A stretch of DNA of 64,000 nucleotides, from contig CM051511.1 of NCBI GenBank assembly GCA_028015205.1, positions 38,031,204 through 38,095,203 of the forward strand, written 5' to 3'. Of the stretch, positions 22,501 to 32,341 are shown piece after piece. Both the position numbers and the translations under genes were made by a program. The DNA is from Mytilisepta virgata. Lineage: Eukaryota > Mollusca > Bivalvia > Mytilida > Mytilidae. The notes under the pieces were generated by a model. The model had not been told where the DNA came from. It saw only the letters and a list, made by a program, of their open reading frames with translations, and ran no database searches. Each line of letters opens with the position of its first letter. The stretch's first letter is position 1.

Positions 22501-25319
22501 ACATAGAACCCTTTAGAAAAACCAGCCAAATTGACTGCAACACTTAAATTTTTAGTCCTGCTCAAGGTGAAAAGTTAAATCCAGGTGAGCTATACAGGCT
22601 CTTGAGAGCCTCTAGTTTTAATAAAAAACTCATCAATTTTGAATATTGTTGTTACACAATTTGATACTCTAATGTCTATTCATTTTGGTGTCCATCCATG
22701 GCTTGTATTGTACCATTTATAGAGAAATTTTTTTTATATACGGGTATATTTATACAGCCCTATTTAACTTATTCATTGATAATGTTCTTTTTATGATTGA
22801 TTAACTTTTGTTAATTGCCATAATAATGGTAACTAAAATATGGAGGCAGAAAAAAGATAAAAAGCTTTGTCTTTGGGAATCAAAGGTAACACAATAAAAG
22901 ACCAAGCATAAACAGGTACTAAAATGGAACACTAAAAATCTTAATCGGGAAGGGGGGGTTTAAATTTTGTAGACAAACTCACTAGCCCAGAGCGTTTCAG
23001 TACTAAACATTTACGAGCCCAATAAATAAAAGTACTAGGAAGAACTTTACTGCTTTACTGTGACCATGAGAAGAGTAACATAAATATCTGGAACAGAGTA
23101 TTTGGAAATGCAATTGATCAATACTGTGGAATTTCTGTAAACCGATCAGCTATCGGACTATAGAAACTGGCCGGTTTTCAGAGGTGCTAGTTTTGATTGG
23201 TTTCGGACTTTACTGAAATCCGACCGATCAATTGATCAATAGTATTATTAACTCACCTTGCCATGTGAATTATTGCCATCATTTGGTGTCATTCGTCATT
23301 GTCCGATGTCTGGCATAAACTTTTCCTTTAAAGATCTTCTCCTCTGAAACCACTGGGCCAACTGGAACTAAACTTTGCAGGAATGATGCTTGTGGGGTCC
23401 TCTACAAATATTCCTCATTTCATCTTGATCGGACCAAAATCATGGCCGCCATGGGCAATTGTTGTTTCTGATTGGCTGAGTTTTCAAAAAGCTTCTCCTC
23501 TAAAACGGCTTGGCCAAATCAGGAAGCGTCTATGGGAGGTTCTTTTTAAAGTTTCCTCATTTTGTCCAGATCGGACTACAAATATGGCTGCCATGGGCAT
23601 TTCTTGTTTCTGATTGGGTGATATAAAAAACTCTTCTCCTCTGAAATTGCTTGGCCAAATGGAACAAACTCAACAGGATGCATCTATGGGAGGTTCATTA
23701 CAAAATTTCTTCATTTCGTCCTGATCGAACTCCAAATGTGGCAGCCATGGTCAGTTCATGTTTCTGATTGGCTGATAAAAAAAAAATTTTCTCCTCTGAA
23801 ATCGCTTGGCCAAATGGAACGAAACTTGATGGGAAGGTCCTTTATAAAGTTTTTTAATTTCGTCTTGATCGAACTACAAATATGGCCGCCATCAGCAGTT
23901 CTTGTTTCTGATTGGCTTATATAAAAAAATTTTCTCTGAAGTCCCTTGGTTAAATGGAATGAAACTTGACAGGAAGCATCTATGGGAGGTTCTTTACAAA
24001 GTTTCCTCATTTTGCCCCGATTCTTGTTTCTCATTGGTTGATTAAAAAAATTGGCCAATTGGGACCAAAGTTTGGTGAAATGGTCCGTGGACTGCACCCC
24101 CTTCCAAAGTTGTGTCCGGCATCCCCGACTTCCAACCCACATTGGTGCTGTTACTAAAAATAGAAAAAGGGGGGATGAATTTCAAAAATCTTCTGTGTAA
24201 CTATAACTACATGGCCAATTGGAACCAAACTTGTCTGCAATGTTCTTTAGATGGTTCCATTTCAGAATTATGTTCGATCAACCAAGATGGTCGCCAAAGC
24301 CAAACTTATTTTAACATAGGACCCTATGGAAAATTCATTTAAAAAATCTTCTTGTCTGAAAGCACTCAGCCAATTGGAACCAGACGTGGCAGCCATGGTT
24401 ATTAGATTGTCCTCTTTCAGAATTATGTTCAGTTATACAGACGTTTGTTTCTTAGGTGCTTTTATGGCTGTTGATTGGCAAATTGAATCCAGGTGAGCGA
24501 TACAGGCTCCTTGGAGCCTCTAGTGCCTATTTGCAGGATTATCATTAACTGTAAAAAAATATTGATTGTTGTTGTCAGAATTGTGTTTGTTTTTTTAATC
24601 AAGGAAAAATTTTGAAATTGTCAGTGATGTACACAAGACAAGACAAAATCAATATGCCAACAAAAAACACTAGGCCTGGACTTCAAGCTACTGCTATTTA
24701 TCAGAACAGTTTATCATTATCAAATGTATGTTATCTTTCAGATATGGTATCATTCAGAAACAAGATTTTAGGATCATGGTTCATGCAAGCTGTGATTTAT
24801 ATATTCAGAAAATATGCTCATAGTGAAGATCTACTCTCCATGTTATCTGATGTAAGTATTTTGTAGGACACATTAACTTGGAAACTTTAGTTGCTTAATT
24901 TTACTCCTTAATTGTTTGATTAACAGAGGAACAGAGGCTACAGTAGCTGAGATCTCTTTCATATTAATTGCCAAAAATGCATCAGTTGATTTGATCAGGT
25001 ATATTAATATTAACGTGTTTCTGAGTATTAATTTGTTTCTGAGTATTAATTTAATCCAAAGATGTGAGTATGATGATTTGAACTGGAAAGTGGAAGCTTC
25101 AATGTGACTTTGACTTTCTGACAAACATTGTAATAACCTATTTCTTTCTACTGTTTTTTTTTGCAGGTCAATCATTTAGTGAGTCTAGGGAAAGCAAAGG
25201 ATCATGAAAACAGGGATGCAGTGGCTGTGTCTGAGTTTGAATCAACATTATCAAAAAAATTGTATTTCTTCCCACACAGATGTGAAACTGTGCCAGTACA
25301 AGCAACTTCAGGTTTCTAG
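13393..25319 (+). CDS. CARD-containing initiator caspase (caspase-2/9-like), 8 coding exons, complete
   Basis: Exons 13393-13527, 14104-14326, 16267-16358, 18063-18266, 19554-19776, 21363-21554, 24742-24851 and 25167-25319 join without a frame break into a 443-residue protein. All introns are GT-AG. Residues about 4-92 form a CARD (motif LDILPRRGPNAF at about 58-69). The p20 domain starts near 155 and has the S1-pocket Arg188 (REGTDED), catalytic His247 (LTHG) and Cys290 in QACRG. An interdomain linker follows (about 294-340) with several Asp residues, VPDS at 306-309 being a plausible processing site. The p10 domain has Arg362 (SFRN) and GSWF at 367-370. Initiator caspases with a CARD are activated by dimerisation on adaptor platforms and cleave proteins after Asp in apoptosis. 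The length is normal for the class. Oddities: SFRN replaces the usual SWRN, and the customary PG before it is MD. Whether it is the caspase-2 or caspase-9 orthologue cannot be settled by eye. Confidence 0.93.
13740..14002 (-). mobile_element. tRNA-derived SINE, type 1 (intron 1 of caspase)
   Basis: Reading the minus strand, a tRNA-like head starts GGGGCCTCGGTGGCCGAGTG with an A-box (TGGCCGAGTGGTCTAGG) and a B-box-like GAGTTCGAATC. A core containing GGTGGTTCTCTCCGGGTACT and TGGCCGCCGCGAAATAGCC follows, and the tail is AAATAAATAAATAA. An 11-base duplication with one mismatch (TGGAAACCTTA / TGGAAATCTTA) flanks it. The same family is at 32068-32331 and 49529-49784. Confidence 0.9.
14104..14326 (+). 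CDS. Caspase coding exon 2 (CARD, second half)
   Basis: Residues 46-119 plus one base of codon 120. It contains VRKFLDILPRRGPNAF and FLDVLKTTKNDHVFQRLV, the helix 3-6 region typical of CARDs of initiator caspases, followed by a Pro-rich linker. The acceptor is TTATAG at 14098-14103 and the donor is GAAA|GTAAGT. Confidence 0.9.
14910..16075. mobile_element. 1.17-kb element with 16-bp TIRs (intron 2 of caspase)
   Basis: TAGGGTTAGGTTGCTA at 14910-14925 is exactly mirrored by TAGCAACCTAACCCTA at 16060-16075. The ends extend imperfectly inward (GCAACC...). No transposase frame is visible, so it is a non-autonomous DNA element of unassigned superfamily. The TIR resembles two telomere-like TTAGGG words, probably by chance. 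Confidence 0.6.
16267..16358 (+). CDS. Caspase coding exon 3 (CARD-p20 linker)
   Basis: Completes codon 120 and encodes residues up to 150 (WPDQMSLNEANQTIIQPHD...), a linker with no domain signature. The acceptor TTTCTTTCAG and donor AGG|GTTAGT keep the frame between exons 2 and 4. Confidence 0.85.
16398..17141. mobile_element. pogo/Tigger-type MITE (intron 3 of caspase)
   Basis: Flanked by TA on both sides (16396-16397 and 17142-17143). The left end CAGTTGATTCTCATTGTCT and the right end complement CAGTTGTAACTTGTTATCT form an imperfect TIR. A TA target with CAG...CTG ends is typical of pogo-type elements. About 740 bases, no open frame. A second, shorter pogo-type MITE with different ends is at 44610-44773. 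Confidence 0.65.
17331..17380. mobile_element. End fragment of a GGCC-type Harbinger MITE
   Basis: TAA followed by GGCCAAATAAAATATGTGTG and then TTTTCGGTTACCC matches the terminal repeat of the complete element at 62921-63145. Only one end was found, so it is a fragment. Confidence 0.5.
18063..18266 (+). CDS. Caspase coding exon 4 (start of p20)
   Basis: Residues 151-218, beginning AYQMKRNPRGRVLIINNKIF, the beta-1 strand of the caspase fold, and including MREGTDEDVIGLEKLF with the S1-site Arg188. Phase 0 at both ends, acceptor TTTTTTACAG, donor CAG|GTTGGC. Confidence 0.93.
18817..19370. repeat. Inverted pair of short tandem-repeat tracts (intron 4 of caspase)
   Basis: The left tract (about 18817-18955) is made of about 20-base units of the form TTTTAGC(A/G)GAAA / TTTAGTGGAAGA. 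The right tract (about 19255-19370) has the complementary words CTAAAATGTCCATT and ACTAAACTTCCTGC. The tracts can pair across about 300 bases. CTAACGGTG and CACCGTTAG words also pair. A similar layout with a different unit occurs at 41225-42345. Confidence 0.6.
19554..19776 (+). CDS. Caspase coding exon 5 (catalytic His and Cys)
   Basis: Residues 219-292 plus one base of codon 293. It holds DCFILIILTHGT with His247 and KLFFIQACRG with Cys290, both catalytic residues of clan CD cysteine proteases. The acceptor is TTTTTTTCAG and the donor is GGAG|GTTAGT, a little weak. Codon 293 is completed by exon 6 to Glu. Confidence 0.95.
20512..21165 (+). mobile_element. Hairpin-headed repeat, family A, partial copy (intron 5 of caspase)
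   Basis: Begins AAGCTCACCGTAGTCCGTCG, related to the family A head. Four to five units of about 170-180 bases follow, containing CTGAAACCACTGAGCCAATT-like, AACTTGGCAGCAATGGTCCT, and GTTTAACATAGGACCCTATG. The 3' end hairpin and CTAG are missing, so the copy is truncated. The short frames on both strands (20900-21145, 20936-21211) are products of the repeat. Confidence 0.75.
21363..21554 (+). CDS. Caspase coding exon 6 (interdomain linker and p10 start)
   Basis: Encodes Glu293-Met356 plus one base. The linker includes VPDSGRR and QIDDVN, where Asp308 or Asp325/326 could be maturation sites. It ends with VERSVPADAHRLVAMATTM, the first p10 strand. The acceptor TTTTTCAG ends at 21362 and the donor is ATGG|GTTTGT. 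Confidence 0.9.
21801..22615 (+). mobile_element. Hairpin-headed repeat, family A, complete copy (intron 6 of caspase)
   Basis: The head AGCTCACCTGACCC pairs with GGGTCAAGTGAGCT three bases on, forming a hairpin. The core has about four diverged units of about 180 bases. The 3' end has CCAGGTGAGC (the complement of the head motif), a GGCTCTTGAGAGCC hairpin, and terminal CTAG followed by TTTT. A hairpin next to a CTAG end is the usual 3' signature of Helitron/Helentron-like elements, so that class is inferred. Confidence 0.75.
23251..24523 (+). mobile_element. Hairpin-headed repeat, family A, long copy (intron 6 of caspase)
   Basis: Starts ACTCACCTTGCCATGTGA and then carries about seven core units in two flavours. 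One flavour has GATTGGCTGA.AAAAA...TTCTCCTCTGAAA; the other has GGCAGCAATGG...CAAGATGG. It ends AGGTGAGCGATACAGGCTC, GGAGCCTCTAG. The 128-residue minus-strand frame at 23756-24142 is a by-product of the repeats. Confidence 0.7.
24742..24851 (+). CDS. Caspase coding exon 7 (p10 substrate pocket)
   Basis: Completes Asp357 and runs to residue 393, including MVSFRNKILGSWFMQAVIY. Arg362 and the GSWF strand shape the S1-S4 pocket. The exon starts after TTATCTTTCAG at 24741, so the open frame reaching back to 24612 is intron. The donor is GAT|GTAAGT, phase 0. Confidence 0.93.
25167..25319 (+). CDS. Caspase coding exon 8 (C-terminus)
   Basis: Residues 394-443, VNHLVSLGKAKDHENRD... to VQATSGF and a TAG stop at 25317-25319. 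It includes KLYFFP, the last conserved p10 strand. The acceptor is TTTTTTTTTGCAG. No AATAAA was noticed before the family A repeat that begins 144 bases downstream. Confidence 0.92.
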   Translation, partial: VNHLVSLGKAKDHENRDAVAVSEFESTLSKKLYFFPHRCETVPVQATSGF

Positions 25320-25462
25320 TAATGAAAATGTTTTTTTAATATAATCTTTATATAGGCCAAATAAGAAAGTATTGTTCAGCCTCAGATGTTAAAAAATGGC
25401 TAAAATGCTTTAATGGGTTTTTATTTACCCTAGTAAATATTTGAGGATGATAGGTACTTTTT

Positions 25463-26822
25463 AGCTCAACTGTCCTAAAAAGACGTGAGCTTTTGCCATC
25501 ACTTGGCGTCCGTCGTCCGTCCGTCCGTTGTAAATTTTTTCAAAGGTCTTCTCCTCTGAAACCACTGAACCAATTACACACATACTTAGTCTGAATGATC
25601 CTTAGGGTATCTAGAATAAAGTTTATGTTTTATCTTCTTGCCCGTCGAGAAACATGGCCACTATGGCTAAAAAAAGAACATAGGCGGTAAACTGCAGTTT
25701 TTGGCTTATATCTCAAAAACTAAAGCATTTAAAGCAAAACTGCCATGGGATAAAAATGTTCATCAGGTCAAGATCTACCTGCTTTGAAATTTTCAGACAA
25801 ATCGGTCAACCCTTTGTTGGGTTATTGCCCCTGAATTGTTAATTTTAAGGAAATTTTGCATTTTTAGATTGTTATCTTGAATATTATTATAGATAAGGAC
25901 AAACTGTAAACAACAAAAATGTTCATCATCAAAGTAAGATCTACAAATAAGTCAACATGATCAAAATCATCAATTGACCACTTATAGGAGTTTTTGCCAT
26001 TTAAAGACAATTTTTCTCATTTTTTTCATCATCTTTGTAAACTTTTAAAAATCTTCTCCTTTGAAACTACAGATTCAATTTCAGTCAAACTTAGGCTGAA
26101 AGACCCTTGGGGTATCTAGTACATGTATAAATTTTATATTTTATTTTCTTGTCCATCAAGAAACATGGCTGCCCTGGCTAAAAATAGAATATAGGTGAAA
26201 ATGCACTTTTTGGCTCATATCTTGAAAACTAAAGCAGTTAGGGCATAAATGACAAGTAGTAAAAATGTTTATGAGCTCAAGATCTACCTGTCATAAAATA
26301 TAGATAAAGACAAAGTGTATACAGCAAAAATTTTCAGCAAAGTAAGATCTACAAATAAGTCAATATGACCAAAATCGTCAGTTGACTCCTTATAGGAGTT
26401 TTTGCCATTGAAAGATTATTTACATGTAAACAGAAAATAATTGACTGACATTGTCACAGATGTTTAGGGCATTACCTGAAATATATTAAATGGTAGCTGT
26501 AAAATGGAGCATCAAGGGTCAAGGTCATTGAAAAATTACATAGCAACAGATGAAAAAGTCCCTAGTAACCATATATATTTGGGTTAAGGACCTTATAATT
26601 TACCTGTACAAGTCAAAAAGAAAGGTCAGGGGTCAAGGTCATTGAAAAAGTCCATAGCAACCGATGAAAAAGTCTCTAGCAACCATATATATTTGGGTTC
26701 AGGATTCTATATTTTAGATGTGCAGGTCAGTATTAAGGAAATAGCAAAAATAATCATTGATGCAAGATCTACTGGTACACAAAAGATAACAGGTGAGCGA
26801 TTCAGGCTCTTGGAGCCTCTTG
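25463..26822 (+). mobile_element. Hairpin-headed repeat, family A variant
   Basis: The head AGCTCAACTGTCCT...GACGTGAGCT lies about 140 bases after the caspase stop, so it may be part of its 3' untranslated region. The head is followed by GTCCGTCGTCCGTCCGTCC. The core units contain CTTCTCCTCTGAAACCACTG, AAACATGGCC, TTGGCTCATATCT and TAGGAGTTTTTGCCATT. The 3' end is AGGTGAGCGATTCAGGCTC, GGAGCCTCTTGTTTT, with CTTG in place of CTAG. Confidence 0.75.
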
Positions 26823-27090
26823 TTTTATACCTCCTACCAAAGGATAAAACCTGAAAATTTAGAGGCAGCTATAATGGTTATGCTAATTTTAAGGAGTGTT
26901 GTGTAACATTATGAAGTTTCTCCATCTTTTTTATTCATATATTTTTGTAGTGCCAAGTTTTGCCTATATTCTCATTTAATCATCTTCCCTTGAGTTTGTT
27001 TGTCATTTTTTAGTCCCATTTTCTTTAGCAAAAAATTTCAAGGCAGGCAATATTTTGAGAATTTTTAGTTATTTACAGCTTTTGTCATTA

Positions 27091-27289
27091 GGGCTTTTCC
27101 ATTAAAATGGATGTTGGAAGGGTAGTAAGAGAAGTTTTATTATAGGACATTGGTCCTGGGTCAGTTTTAGTGTGTGCCTATCAGATGTACATAAAGTTAT
27201 CTCAAAAACGTTTGTTGGTTGTTGGATTAATTTGAAAGTTCCTTCCTACCCTTCCACATTCATTTTAACTGAATAGCCCTTAGGCCACT
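27091..27289. mobile_element. PIF/Harbinger-type MITE, GGGC family
   Basis: Flanked by TTA at 27088-27090 and 27290-27292. The ends GGGCTTTTCCATTAAAATGG and the complement of CATTTTAACTGAATAGCCC pair, and the pairing extends over GGAAGGGTAG / CTACCCTTCC for about 45 bases with mismatches. 199 bases, non-coding. Confidence 0.75.
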
Positions 27290-27346
27290 TCAAGTTAATT
27301 GATCGATTGTCACCCACACCTTCTAAAATGGTAAGATTTTATTTTT

Positions 27347-28616
27347 TATGCCCCATTCATGAAAGTGGAAGAGGCATATAGATTTACCCTTGCGAGTCAG
27401 TACGTACTTACATACGTACATCCATATTTCTTGGTTAAGTTTGTGTGTTTAGGTCCATTTCTCAGAAACCCATTGAGATATATCAGTGATATTATCCTCT
27501 TATAACACTGAAGACAAATGATCAACTTCTGGGTCACTTTGATCCACATTTAATGCATGAGTGACTCTGGTAAAGTTTTACCTTTACTTTCATTTCCTAG
27601 AAATCTGTTGGGTAATACATCAACGATACTTCACTACTATAATCTCTTACATTATATAATGCATTTCTTCAACAGTTGGGTCAAAATGACCCATATTTCA
27701 TGCATGAGTGACTTTTTTAAGTTTTTGTGTTTAGGTCCATTTCTAAGAAATCAATGATATTGTACTATTTTATTAATCTTATATAAATGTACAACAAAAA
27801 TCAGCAACATTTGAATCACTGTAACCAATATTTTATGCTTGAGTGAGTCTGGCAAAATATTTGCATTTAGGTATATTTTTGAATAACCTACCGGTATAGT
27901 AAAATATTGATGATTCATGTATTTCACATCTACAATCATATATACGAATTACAACACAACTTGCTTGAGTTACTTTGATTGAATTTATGCATTTGGTTGT
28001 ATTATTGAAGAACATATGATAATTTATGAATGATATTTCACAGCTGCAGTCTTCACAACTCAGCAACATTTGAGTTAACACGACATACATTTACACTTGA
28101 GCGACTTTGAATAAATTTTTGCATTTCTTAAAGAACCTATAGACAATGTATCAATGATATTTCACAGTTACAGTTATTTTGTATAGTACAATACAGCTCA
28201 TCTACATTTGAGTCACTATGACCTAAATGTTATAGTACAGTGACTGTGATAAAATTTTGGCATTTTAGTTTATTTTAAGAAAAACCTGTACTGATATATC
28301 AGTGATATATTATAATTTAAATCACCTTCTTTAGTTCAACACAGACCACCAACATATAAGTCCTAATGACCTACATTTCATGTTTGAGTGACTCCATTAA
28401 ATTTTAGCATTTGGGTCCTTATGTCAGAAAAAAAAATTTAGTACTGTGTATTCATTATTTTTAATGTACATGTAAGCAGAATGTATTATGAAACTTCATT
28501 TGTTTGATATAATTCTCAAGACAATTTCCTGCCATAAATAAAAGATGGGAATTCTATGGTAATTCTATGTGCAGGAGGACGGGGGCATCTGTGTCTTACA
28601 GACAAACAATCTCTAG
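27347..28616 (+). mobile_element. Hairpin-headed repeat, family D (tandem core)
   Basis: The head TATGCCCCATTCATGAAA pairs with GAAGAGGCATA. About eight to nine units of 120-140 bases follow, with TTTAGGTCCATTTCTCAGAA, TCA(G/A)TGATATT and TTCATGCTTGAGTGACT. The 3' end has GGGGGCATC, the complement of the head motif, then a TGTGTCTTACAGAC hairpin and CTCTAGT. Same architecture as families A-C with unrelated sequence. Confidence 0.65.
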
Positions 28617-28669
28617 TCATTTTTTATTTTTCCATGTTTAGCAGGGCCAATGTGTGCAGAAACCCTTGC

Positions 28670-28981
28670 CAGGGGCGGGTACAGGTGAGGGCATAATGGG
28701 CATATGCTCCCCCCCCCCTTTAAAAAAAAAAAAAAAAAAAAAACTGTCGTAATCTGCTTATATTGTATTGAATATGGCAATTTATCATATTCATTAATTA
28801 AACACATATTCTAAAATATACATGCTCCAAGTCAGGAACCGTTACAGTAGCATGATTAGTGCATTTCTCAATTATTTTATGTTTTTTAGCAAAAAAAAAG
28901 GTTCAAAAATTTTTTCAACTCGTCTGCTCGGCCAAAGTTCTATTTTACGCCCCCCTTTAAAAAATCCTGGAAATGCCCCTG
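28670..28981. mobile_element. hAT-like MITE
   Basis: The ends CAGGGGCGGGTACAGG and CCTGGAAATGCCCCTG form an imperfect 16-base TIR of the CAGGGGCGG type common in hAT MITEs. The interior has a run of about 10 C, a run of about 21 A, and GCCCCCCTTTAAAAAA near each end in inverted orientation. An 8-base duplication is not clear. Confidence 0.55.
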
Positions 28982-29742
28982 CTTGCTGTCTAAAGGTTGT
29001 GTATAGACTTGTCCATTTGGATATTTATAAATCCATTGTAAACATTGTATGTCAAATATTGTTTTAGTATCTCTTGAAATCCCTTTCTTTCAATGAATTT
29101 ACTGGAAACAGACAAAAAAATTCTGAAAATTGTATTCTGGAAAAAAAAATTGGGTGGCCTTGATTTTTGAGAAGGTGGGGATGATAATCGATCAATTACC
29201 TTGAAGTTATCTTATTATACTTGATTGAGGTCAATTCAGCAAAAGTGATTTGTATGTTATTGTATGTTTAATTATATACCTGTACCTATATAAGGTTTTG
29301 TCTATTCAGAAAGCAAAGTCTTTATTTCAAAGAAAAACCTGGGCAATACCACCTTTCCTTGTTGTATATGTGTACAAGGTTATTATTTTCTATAATAACC
29401 TAGGATGGGTCATTCTTAAAACAAAGGATCTTCAACCAACCATGTACGATGTATAGCCAGAGGTACATGTATAATAGTTGCAAACATTTCCTGAGTACTT
29501 TTCATAACAGAGTTGTTTGGATAAATAAAAAAAAGTATGTTCTGGGGTGGGACAATTCGGAAGGGGGAGGGAGTGCAGAAATTCTGGAAGTAAAAAAGAA
29601 AGTATATGTATGGCACCACACATGATTATGTAATACATATAACTACCATCCAGAAGTTAAATGGGGGGGGGGGATTGCATATTTTATCAACTGACTGAAT
29701 TTTTTGTTGTTGTTTGGGGGGGGGGGGGTACTTTGCATTTTT
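28982..29742. other. Intergenic, low-complexity tracts, no gene recognised
   Basis: AT-rich sequence with G runs near 29665-29673 and 29717-29729. The short frames on either strand show no family resemblance. Confidence 0.4.
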
Positions 29743-31226
29743 GTCGAGCTAGCGACTTTAGTCGCAGAAAGCTCGACATAGGGATGGTGATCCGGCGGCG
29801 GCGGCGGCGTTAACTCAGTTCTTAAAAGCTTTATATTTTAGAAGGTAGAAGACCTGGATGCTTTATACTTTGTATATAGATGCCTTATGTTACGAACTTT
29901 CCGTCTGTCATATGTACATTGTCCTTGACCTCATTTTCATGGTTCAGTGACTAATTGAAAAAAAATTTAAGATTTTTTGTAATGTTAATTTCTCCCTTAT
30001 TATGAGTAATAGGATAACTATATTTGGTATGTGCGTACCTTACAAGGTCCTCATCTCCGTCAGACAGTTTTCAATTGACCTCGACCCAATTTCAAGGATC
30101 AGTGAACAAGGTTAAGTTTTGGTGGTCAAATCCATATCTCAGATACTATAAGCAATAGGTCTAGTATATTTGGTGTATGGAAGGATTGTAAGGTGTACAT
30201 GTCCAACTGGCAGGTGTCATCTGACCTTGACCTCATTTTCATGGTTCAGTGGTTGTAGTTAAGTTTTTGTGTTTTGGCCTGTTTTTCGAATACTGTATGC
30301 AATAGGTCTACTATATTTGGTGTATGGAAGGATTGTAAGGTGTACATGTCCAACTGGCAGGTGTCATCTGACCTTGACCTCATTTTCATGGTTCAGTGGT
30401 TATAGTTAAGTTTTTGTGTTTCGGCCTGTTTTTTCAAATACTATATGCAATAGGTCTACTATATTTGGTGTATGGAAGGATTGTAGGGTGTACATGTCCA
30501 ACTGGCAGGTGTCATCTGACCTTGACCTCATTTTCATGGTTCAGTGGTGTGTTTTGGCCTGTTTTTCCAATACTGTATGCAATAGGTCTACTATATTTGG
30601 TGTATGGAAGGATTGTAAGGTGTACATGTCCAACTGGCAGGTGTCATCTGACCTCGACCTCATTTTCATGGTTCAGTGGTTATAGTTAAGTTTTTGTGAT
30701 TTGGTCTGTTTTTCGAATACTATATGCAATAGGTCTACTATATTTGGTGTATGGAAGGATTGTAAGGTGTACATGTCCAATTGGCCGGTGTCATCTGACC
30801 TTGACCTCATTTTCATGGTTCAGTGGTGTGTTTTGGCCTGTTTTTCGAACACTGTATGCAATAGGTCTACTATATTTGGAGTACGGAAGGATTGTAAGGT
30901 GTACATGTCCAACTGGCAGGTGTCATCTGACCTTGACCTCATTTTCATGGTTCAGTGGTTATAGTTAAGTTTTTGTGTTTTGGCCTGTTTTTCGAATACT
31001 GTATGCAATAGGTCTACTATATTTTGTGTATGGAAGGATTGTAAGGTGTACATGTCCAACTGGCAGGTGTCATCTGACCTTGACCTTATTTTCATGGTTC
31101 AGTGGTTATAGTTCAGTTTTTTGTGTTTTGGCCTGTTTTTTCGAATACTGTATGCAATATGTCTGACAGCATTTACTTTCATTAGAAATACACGACAGGC
31201 GAGACATTTTTGTGTGTCAACTCTTG
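29743..31226 (+). mobile_element. Hairpin-headed repeat, family B, with a well-preserved tandem core
   Basis: The head GTCGAGCTAGCGACT pairs with AGTCGCAGAAAGCTCGAC and is followed by a (CGG)5 run. The core (about 30000-31170) has two diverged and then seven near-identical units, containing CAATAGGTCTACTATATTTG, GGTGTATGGAAGGATTGTAA, CCAACTGGCAGGTGTCATCT and GACCTTGACCTCATTTTCAT. The spacing of the TATATTTGG word is 147, 148, 132, 147, 132 and 148 bases. The 3' end reads GGCGAGACATTTTTGTGTGT, CAACTCTTGTTT. The overlapping frames at 30396-30968 are read-through of the repeat and are not genes. Confidence 0.8.
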
Positions 31227-32057
31227 TTTAACATAGTTCCCTCCGAAGCTGTGATTAATTTAAATCTGTGAGAAAAAATAACTCTATCTTCGTGAAAAAA
31301 AACGATGTTTCAAAACCTATTACTTTTTAACTTAAATAGATTTTAACTCACATAATGGTCTTTCACATTGCCAGTATTTTAATTTATGACAGTCTACTAG
31401 TTAAACAGTTAACTCTGCCTTTGGCAAAAACCACAACAATATATACATGTACTTTATTAGTACTTAGTTTCAATTGGTTCGACAAGGGGGTGTTTTGAAT
31501 TTAAATGGTTCTGAATAGGGACATTCCATCATATTTTATGTGTAAAACAAGGTAGATTTTTTTTAATAATTTTAATTTTCATTTAATTGACGGTATATAA
31601 GTTACAGAAAGTATATTTGTAGGTTTTTCTGGTATTAGAATACACCTCGGGGTGTCAGGAATTGGCCGATGAAAAACCTCGCTACGCTCGAAGTGTATGA
31701 TGATTTCATTTATCAATGGTATTGAGGTAATATTGTCCATTATGTTGCAAATGAAATAAACAGTTTTGAGTGCCTTGACTGTCTCTCTTGCTGTGATACT
31801 AATGTTAATCTCATCCTTCAAATCTTCCCAATATTATTTATATAATGATGATTTTACTGCTGTGGTATGACAAGCGTAGAGACACAAAGCAGATATGATC
31901 ATTGACTGTCTGTAAGCTTGGAGTTATCTCCCATATCTTTTCAGTTCTTGAATCTTTTTTTCTATACTGACATTTTTAGGTATTTTTTCATTACTTAAAT
32001 ATGAGCATAAACATTAGTTTTTATTATGATAATTGTTAGATATATGTGTTAATTGTC
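31227..32057. other. Intergenic, nothing recognised
   Basis: AT-rich, no supportable gene, RNA or repeat boundary. The 80-residue minus frame at 31579-31821 resembles nothing I know. Confidence 0.4.
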
Positions 32058-32067
32058 ATTCAGCTTG

Positions 32068-32331
32068 TCAGTACCCGAGTGGTCTAAGTAGTTCGTCACA
32101 ACTACTAATGATCACCAGCCTATTAACACGGAGGTTGTGAAACTGAATCTCACCTGTGGCAAGGTGTGTTCAACTCGGATCTTAATTGACAAGGAATGCC
32201 AATTTTTGTACCGAAGGTTGGTGGTTCTCTTTGGGTACTCCGGCTTCCTCAAGCAATAAAAACTAGCCGCCGCGAAATAGCCAGATGTGCTGAAAACGGG
32301 GCAAAACCCCAACCAAACAAACAAACAAATA
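32068..32331 (+). mobile_element. tRNA-derived SINE, type 1
   Basis: Starts TCAGTACCCGAGTGGTCTAA (diverged A-box) and contains GGTGTGTTCAACTCGGATC, GGTGGTTCTCTTTGGGTACT and TAGCCGCCGCGAAATAGCC. It ends in (AAAC)n. A perfect 10-base target duplication ATTCAGCTTG flanks it (32058-32067 and 32332-32341), so the boundaries are certain. Confidence 0.93.
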
Positions 32332-32341
32332 ATTCAGCTTG

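Noticed and set aside
23756..24142. 128-residue minus-strand frame
   Set aside because: It lies entirely within family A tandem units, and its peptide is the translation of the antisense of those units.
24612..24741. In-frame extension upstream of caspase exon 7
   Set aside because: It precedes a strong acceptor (TTATCTTTCAG), does not align with caspases, and would break the continuity of the p10 strand with exon 6.
30396..31166. Overlapping frames with repeated peptides such as GLLYLVYGRIV
   Set aside because: These are read-through of the family B tandem core, present in two frames at once.
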